Source of the DNA: Solen grandis
Taxonomy: Eukaryota > Mollusca > Bivalvia > Adapedonta > Solenidae
Assembly (NCBI GenBank): GCA_021229015.1
Contig: CM037782.1
Span: forward strand, 58,153,518-58,217,517
DNA length: 64,000 nt
Direction of reading: 5' to 3'
Shown here: positions 23,938 through 32,900 of the stretch, one piece after another
Layout of the letters: every line of letters begins with the position of its first letter
Position numbering within the stretch: position 1 is the first letter of the stretch
Notes under the pieces: model-generated
Told to the model about the DNA's origin: nothing
Databases searched by the model: none
What the model saw: only the letters and a program-made list of their open reading frames with translations
Position numbers and translations under genes: made by a program

Positions 23938-26900
23938 GCGCGCGCGCACACACACACACACACATTTTAACTTATTTTTATGTTAATTTCATTTATGTGA
24001 AATGGGCTCGGAGACGAATTATTATGGTGGCATATTTCTGCCAGCCACTTATCCACTTAGCTATGTCGAAACTTTTCTGAAAAATTGTCACATATTCAGG
24101 TAGTATCTGGCAAGTAGGAAACTTTCGTGTTATCCTCTTAGTTATCCTAACAGAATAAAACTGCCTGTTAGTGCCCACTACTGCCAGGCATATATTCACT
24201 TAAGATAACTGGATATCTCGCCTTTTTTCAAGTTAGTCAGTTAAATTATGTGGATAACAAGCATTTTTTCACATAATTATCTGGAAAAAAGCATAATATC
24301 CAGTTAACATAAGTGAATATGTGATTGGCAGTAGTGGGCACTAACAGACAGTTTAGTCCTGTTAAGATACCGAAGTGGATAACTTGAACATTTTCTATTT
24401 GCCAGATACTAACTGAATATGTGACATTTTTTTAGAAAAGTTTCGTCATAGCTAAGTGGATAAGTGGCTGGCAGAAATATGCCACCATAAATTATATTAA
24501 ATACAATGATAACATTAAAACAAGGGAGGTAGGACACTATAATTTTTTACTATATTTGAATAGCAAATACGGTTCAGAATCTAGATGGTTCAGGTGTTAT
24601 GTTTACTCTTATAAATGATAAAAAGACATTTTAATGTTCAAGTCGAGCTTGACAAAATACCAGACACATCATTATAATTGATATCTAGTGACATGGTATT
24701 TCCTTGAAAATAGTTGTAAGCCCCTTTTCCCCGGGGAAAAATGAGTTTTATATTCTGACTGACCAATGAAAACTCACCTTTTTATTCACTGCTAATGAAA
24801 CAGTACCGGCAGTTGTCAAACTCGATGGGAACATTAAAACCATGAGATTATCATTATAAGAGAAATTCCGTCACAATATCGTTTAAGATGTTTTTATTTC
24901 TTTCATTTTAAACGCAACTTGGTACATGTACAATGGCATTGTTGTGCAAAAACGCGATTTCCCACTGTGTCCTTCCTCCATTTTTTAATGTTTCCGTTGC
25001 ATATGTATCAACCCATTCAACTTCGAGCCCCTGTGATTTATGTAGGTTACTTGGTGCCATGTGCTAACATTGTATTATTTAAGAGTTTATGTGAATGACA
25101 TTGGTATTTGCCGAATTGTCCAAAAAAAAATGGTATCATACACTTTAATGGCAGGGTTTTATTTCAATGTCGAGAACATTTCATAACTGTTTTCAGTAAG
25201 ATGTAATTGACTAAAGCGGATACTTTTTCAGACACCAAACTGTTAAAATTACATTTAGGTTTCAATTAGGCATTAACGTGACTGAAGTAAACAAGATAGT
25301 AAGCAAATTATGTACTAAGCCTTATCGATAGTTCGACAATTTTTATTTGTGCAATCTCATGAAAAAAAACCCCCAAAACACCATGATCATACACTGTGTT
25401 AAATAAATGTTAATCATACACTGTTTTTAGCTACCCGGTCTGCATGATCATCATCTTCAAGTTTCAAACATACATGGTCGGAAGATTTCTTGTTCAGCCT
25501 AAACTCAATCAGAAGGATAAAGACAGACCTTTAGCTGTTGACAACAGGTTTTTAAAACTTATTTATTTTACAGCATTTCTATGGCGTGTGGAGTGTTGCA
25601 AAATTCAATTATTGAAAATAATTGTTCAAAACATTTTTTTTTATTCAATAAAATATATATTTATTCAATAACAGAAAAATATTTGTTCTTAAAAAATATT
25701 TATGTTCTTAACATATATTTATGTTCTTAAAAAAAAATATTCGTTCATAAAAAAATAATCGTTCATAAAAAATTTTTATTCATAAAAAAAATTAAATAAT
25801 TGTTCAATAATTATAATTGTGGGATAGCTAAATAAAGCTTGTAACAACGGTTCTGGTAAACACAAGTCAGCAAGCAATAAGTAGCAAGCAATAGTAGCGG
25901 TAATTACCTCCCCTACAAAAATGCGGTGGATGCCGTATGCGGACAAACAATGAAAACACGGACCATATTTAACTCATAAAAAAAAGAGTATAAAAGTATT
26001 TGCTTTCACTTGTATCTATTTCGGTGATTCTCGAAAAAAGGACAAAAATAACTAGATTTGCATACTGCAAATGCAACGGTTTTCGTGATGATCAACAGTT
26101 TCAAACCTGATCAGCCAAGTTAAAATACCAGAAAAACAACAAAATGCAAAATGCTTTATATGTGACCAAAACTTAAAGGCATCTCGAAAGGAATGTGATG
26201 TCCCACTGAGCCAGGCCCCCATCTGCTGTGATCAGACCTGCTAATTGCTGGTCATCACTGCAGGGAGTCTTTAGCCAATATAGTACCTATATGTTACGGT
26301 AAAACCTCTGATGGGTTGATGCATAACTAAATTATCTGCTACAATGGAAGTGAGATAGTAGGCTAGTTTTACACAAAGCAATAAACATATAATGACTTGA
26401 CTATTTGAGTTTACCGTCGCTTCGACAGTATTTCAGTCATATAGCGACGTCCAGCTAATTACAGGTGGAGGAAGGACACGAATGCACGGAGACATCCGGG
26501 TAGAACCACCGACCTACCGCAAGCCCGCTGGAAGGCTTCCTCACATGAAAATCCGAATGACCCTGCCGGGATTCAAACCCACGCGGTGAGGGGCAGAGTG
26601 AGTGTTAAAGTCAGCGACTTAACCCTCTCGGCCACGGAGGCCCCAAACATATAATGAATGATAGTGATAATATGTGGGTTGTTTAGTTTATGATCCCTTA
26701 CATAATTATTCTTTATTACATTTATTACTTGGAGTCAATTTTGTAACTGCATGATTATAGGATCATACGGCATTTATTTCAGAATTAAAGTTTTGATATT
26801 GAAAATATAGAGATACGCATTTTTGTAGTAATTAAAATGATCCTGAAGGACATAATTCTGACAATGCAAGATCTTTTTGTTTTTTATTTGCTTTTGCTAG

Positions 26901-29900
26901 AGACATTTTGTTACATTTTATTCAACAGAATTTCTCTTATTGAATAAACAAGTAATAAAATTTGTGTTGATTTCCGACATATAAACATGTGTTGAGGGAA
27001 GAAATGAGAGAATGAAAGTAATGAGTGATACATAACTTATTTAAAAAATTAATGTCCCTTTTTATGATAATTTTACAACTTAAATAAAATAAGAAAGAAA
27101 GAACAAAATAAATGAAAAAATGAAAGAAAGAAAGAACAAAATAAAGTAGACAAAATAAATCAACAGAGAAAGAAAGAAAGAAAAGGAAGATTTATATTTG
27201 CTCGAATAAAAAAAAAAAGAATAATAGAGAACTTTTAGGATCATTTCTGGTATTTGGTATGTTCACAACTTTTTTACAAACTGTGAATGACTACATACAA
27301 CCCCATGTAGCAACATATGCACTCTTGAACAATACCTGTGACAGACTGTGGCAGCCTGCCTAATCAAAAACAGATGCCCACACAACGGCGGGTGGTTAAT
27401 TTTTGCTTGATGATATATATTATTATACTCAATACCATAATTAATTGAAAACAACCGCCATAACCAATATATTTTGTTACTATATGCTTTGTCCAATGTT
27501 ATTTACTATGTAAATCTTGGAAATAAACTATTGAATTGAATTGAATAAATGGGGGGTGGGGGTCACTTATATAAGGGTTTTGAGATGCCTTTAAGCATCC
27601 ATATATTGGCAATGAGCCAATATGATCTAAGTGTGGCACATTGAACGATTTGATTAATGTTGATCATCACTGTGCGCTCAAAAATGTCTTCCAAAGTGTC
27701 CCACTTTTTATACTAAACAGTTAAAAATCAGGTGAGACAGTTGGGAATCCTGCTTATTATTATAAGAACAATAGTTTTCAGTAGTATAAATGATTTACAA
27801 TTTATTTGTTATCAAAAATTTTGGTAACGTAACAAGCCATTTGGTTAAACATATATCAGCTTTCACTCTATGCCTCAAAGTTCAGTAATGCACTAGAAGG
27901 AACTTTTGGTAAGCTAAAACTTGTTTAAAAGGTGGATGTTTGTACATGTACTTAGTTGTTTTGCTATCCAATTCAATAGTGAGTGTGTGGGAGGAATAAT
28001 AATACATGTAGAATAAAGACACAATTCATCCCCTCTCTCTCCCCCTCTCTCTCTTACCCATGATTCTTTGAGCGCTTTTACACAGGTCATTCAGACCAGT
28101 GTTGACACATTGCTCTCATAGTTACACATACACTGTACATTGACCTGTTGCAAGCCAGCTAGCAGAGCTGCATCTAATTATAGAACATAGGTAACTTCTG
28201 TCAAATTTTCTCTGTTTTTATTCTGGGTCATGTATTGAAATTCTCTATAAATTCATCAATTCTTGACAGATTTTCAAAATTCTTTTTTTGTTGACGAGGT
28301 AAGACATTCTTTTTTCCAATGATGACAAAATATATCACACATTTAAACTTTAAAGGCTTTAAAATCAATTCAAAGTTTGACCAAACTTCATACCGCCACC
28401 AAACAACCAAATCAATCCCGATCTGAAAAAACTAAAATTCTTCAAAAAGTACCTTTTTGGAGGCTTTTGATTTTACCCATATTCTTTCGATAAAATATTT
28501 TTAGATTTTGAGATATTTAAGGTCAAAGAAAAAACCAATAATCACAATATGACCTTGACCTTTGCATTTTTTGAAAATTTGAAACTGTGAAGTCCCTGGA
28601 AACAACAAACAATACAATCTGTGAAAATTTCATAAAGATTGCTTCAAAAATAATGACAGAATCCTCCAAAAACTAAAAAAATGCCTATTCTCGAAAATTT
28701 GTTTCCTCCATATTTTAGTGCACTTTGACCGCTTATTGAAAGCCATTTTATGCATTTTCTGAAATCGCCACCCCATATATTTTGTGCGCAAAGATCTTCG
28801 GAATCAATTTCAAAAAACAGAATGAGCGTATCTAATCTCTAACAAAAATGGGCATGTTTTTCGTGGACACACCCTAATTTGCCAGATTTTTTCAAAGATT
28901 CAAACATTCAACCTCTTCTAGCGCAAAAGTTTCAAAGATATGGATATTGCCACTCATCATATTTTAACGGGCAGTTGACAGAGAACAGAATGCAAAAAAC
29001 TGCATACAAATAAAATGTCAAATGACAGAGTTATCGGCAATTATATGTTTTGATGCTAAACGCCACCTAGCGGCAAAACTTAGTACTAAAATGAAAAACA
29101 AACTTAGTGGTGCACAACTTCAGATACATGTGAGTATGCATGGAAATTTTCATATTTGTAGCACTTCTAATCATGTCGCAACAGCGGCCACAAAAAAAGT
29201 GCAAAGAATAATAATAATGGAAAAAAAAAGGGAAAAAGAAACACAAGAAGAACAGTAGGTTTTCGCGGCTGCGTTGCAGTCCACGAAAACCTAATAATTT
29301 CAATTAAATTTAAATTGTTTAGGATAATAAACAAGGTTTTTAATTTCAGATTATAATCTTAAATACAAAAATTAGTAATTTATAGCCATATAGATGACTA
29401 TAGATGGAAACGCAATCAATGTGACCCCATAAGACCAGGTATAGGCATGTAGCAGGATGTAATAGCTACAAAATAAGACCAAGTATGGGTCTCTATCATA
29501 TCCAGTATTTTATATCCACTTCAAACAGTTTTTTTTATTTTTATTTCATGCATGCTAATTGATGACGAATGGAATGGAACTTTTGTTGGCAATATTGGAT
29601 AGTTTTATAGAGCACTAATCCGGCAAAAAGACGTAAAAAAATAAGTAGTTCCGATAGACCTACATCACTCACAGAGTGGATGTTTTCAATGAATGATATG
29701 AACACGATATTTCATCAGTTTGTTATCTTTTTCAGGACTGCATACGACATCTTCGGTTTCTTCATGTTGTTCCTGAACGCCAGTATCGGAGTGTTCACGT
29801 TCCTGAGGCGGATCTTGGTGGGAGCTTTCATGGGGGTCTTCCTGATACCCCGTATGGACCGCAGTCTGTTAATGAGTGGTTACGAAGGAATGGACAAGTG

Positions 29901-32900
29901 TAAGCCACCCTCGCTTATGTTCATCTTTTTTATAATTTATTCGTTTATTCGTTTGTTTGCTTGTTGTGTTTGTTTGTTTGTTTTTGCTTGTTATGTAAGC
30001 AGATTTCATTCAGATCGGGGTTGTTTTTCTTGAATAAGATACCGGTATATGTTTAAGGTAGGAGATAACATATTTTGTTGATATTCAGTTTTGAAATATG
30101 GCGTCCCTTTCAAATAAATTAACATAACAACTGCCCATTTTCGTACGTTTCTCTGTCAAATAAATGCACTACAGCCAACATTTCATATGCAAGATTCAAA
30201 AGGTAATCTACAGTACTTCAATCTGAAAGTTAGGGTTTACTGATAAATGTTTAGATAAGGAACAAAACGCAACGTGTCGACCAATATCCCCGTAAAATTT
30301 CTTAAAACAAAGACTAATCCGCGTAATGTTTGCTTCAGATTGTTAAGCTCGATCACTTCCCTGTCAATCAATGTAGAACTTCTTATTCTTCTTCAAATTT
30401 TCCCCGCCTATACAACACCAGCTTTAAATATTTCATCAGTTCCTGCCAATCAAAAAAATTGGCGGATCACATTTTGTGAGGGGGTGATCGGAAGTGGTTT
30501 ATTAGTGATAAAAATGGTGCTATAAATTAAATGTTTGGTGTTCAGTTTAGGCACCATTAGTCATTAAAATATAAATCAATATATAACCCGTATACATGTA
30601 TGAAGATCCGATGTTGAGGTATGGTTATACGCGCATACTTAATCCTAAAGAAATGGAAATAAGTGAAATATTCACCATTAAAAAACGCATTCATTCGAAA
30701 ATCTGAACTAATTGCATACCCAGCTGAAAACGTAAAAGTACTTTTCTTTGTTTCTAGGTTATTTGAATTACCTAGGAATGCTGATGGTTGACTACGCCCA
30801 CAACAATCCCATAATGCGCGTTTTCTGTGACCTTGTACTCACCAGTGTCACCCGGAGACGAGATTTGGCGCCTCTCCAGAATTCCGCGGGAAATCCTATC
30901 TATGGAGATGTTATTCCAGCAGGAACGTTGCCGAATTCTAGATGGGAAGTCGGTACGTTTCCATCGAGCTTGGTTGTATTTGAGTTATACCACATTCAAT
31001 TATCTTCGCCCTTTTTTCACGGAGGAACCAGTACTGGATTCTATTAAGCTTAAATACTATAAATTTGGCCGATTTTAAATAATCGCAGATGCCTTGGTTA
31101 GTCTTGAAATATTTGTTAGAGCTAGCATTTCTACATTTCAGATCTCAGGTGTGTTGTAGAATTCAAAAGAGTTCATTTTAAGCTCACCCTGAGCAAAGCT
31201 ATTGTGATCCCGTGAGCATCCGTCGTCCGTCGTGCGTCGTGCGTCAACAATTTTTAGTGTTTACACTCTATCACCTTTATTTCTTAAGCAATCATCTTCA
31301 AACTTTAATTTATTGAGTTCGATTATGGCTGAGATCCGTCAATTAGGTCAGGAGTTATGCCCCTTTTAATATTCAAATAATGCCATATTTCACGTTGTTT
31401 ACACTCTAGCATCTGCATCTTTTGAGCAATAATCTTCAAATTTAGGCAATCTAACTTAATTATTGAGTTCGATTATGGCTAAGATCCGTCAATTAGGTCA
31501 AGAGTTATGCCCCTTTTAAATATTCAAATAATGCCATATTTCACATTGTTTACACTCTAGCATCTTCATCTTTTGAGCAATCATCTTCAAACTTTATGAC
31601 AATGTTAATGACGATAATGTCTCGATTGAGTTCGATTATGGCTGAGATCCGTCAATTAGATCAGGAGTTATAATCCTTTTAATATTAAAAATATGCCATA
31701 TTTCACTTTGTTTACACTCTGGCATCTTCATCTTTTGAGCAATCATCTTCAAACTTTATGACAATATTTAGGACCATAATGTCTCGATTGAGTTCGATTA
31801 TGGCTGAGATCGGTCAGTTGCGTCAGGAGTTATGTCCCTTTTAATATAAAAAATATGCCATATTTCACATTGTTTACACTCTAGCATCTGCATCTTTTGA
31901 ACAATCATCTTCAAACTTTATGACAATGTTTATGACCATAATTTCTCAATTGAGTTTGTATATGGCTGAGATCGGTCAATTACGTCAGGAGTTAAGCCCC
32001 TTTTAATATAAAAAAATGCCAGATTTCACTTTGTTTACACTCTAGCATCTTCATCTTTTGAGCAACCATCCTCAAACTTTATGGCAATGCTTATGACCAT
32101 AATGTCTCCATTGAGTTCGATTAAAGCTGAGATCTGTTGATTAGGTCAGGAGTTATGCCCCTTTAAATATTAAAAATATGCCATATTTCACATTGTTTAC
32201 ACTCTAGCATCTTCATCGTTTGAGCAATCATCTTCAAACTTTATGACAATATTTATGACCATAATGTCTCGAGTGAGTTCGATTATGGTTGAGATCAGTC
32301 AATTAGGTCAGGAGTTATACCCTTCAATATTAAAAATATGCCATATTTCACATTGTTTACACTCTAGCATCTTCATCTTTTGAACAATCATCTTCAAACT
32401 TTATGGCAGTGTTTATGACCATTAAGTCTCTTTGTTTACACTCTAACATCTTCATCTTCTGAGCAATCATCTTCAAACTTTATGACAATGTTTATGAGAA
32501 TAATGTCTCGATTGAGTTCGATTATGGCTGAGATCCGTCAAAAAAGTCAGGAGTTATGTCCCTTAAAATATTAAAAATATGCCATATTTCACATTGTTTA
32601 CACTCTAGCATCTGCATCTTTTGAACAATCATCTTCAAACTTTATGACAATGTTTATGACCATAATTTCTCAATTGAGTTTGTATATGGCTGAGATCGGT
32701 CAAAGGTCAGGAGTTAACCCCTTTTAATATAAAAAATATGCCATATTTCACATTGTTTACACTCTAGCATCTGCATCTTTTGAACAATCATCTTCAAACT
32801 TTATGACAATGTTTATGACCATAATTTCTCAATTGAGTTTGTATATGGCTGAGATCGGTCAATTAGGTCAGGAGTTAAGCCCCTTTTAATATAAAAATAT

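Noticed and set aside
26405..26645. Functional tRNA-Leu or tRNA-Ser gene
   Set aside because: A- and B-boxes are present, but the cloverleaf does not close and a SINE body follows.
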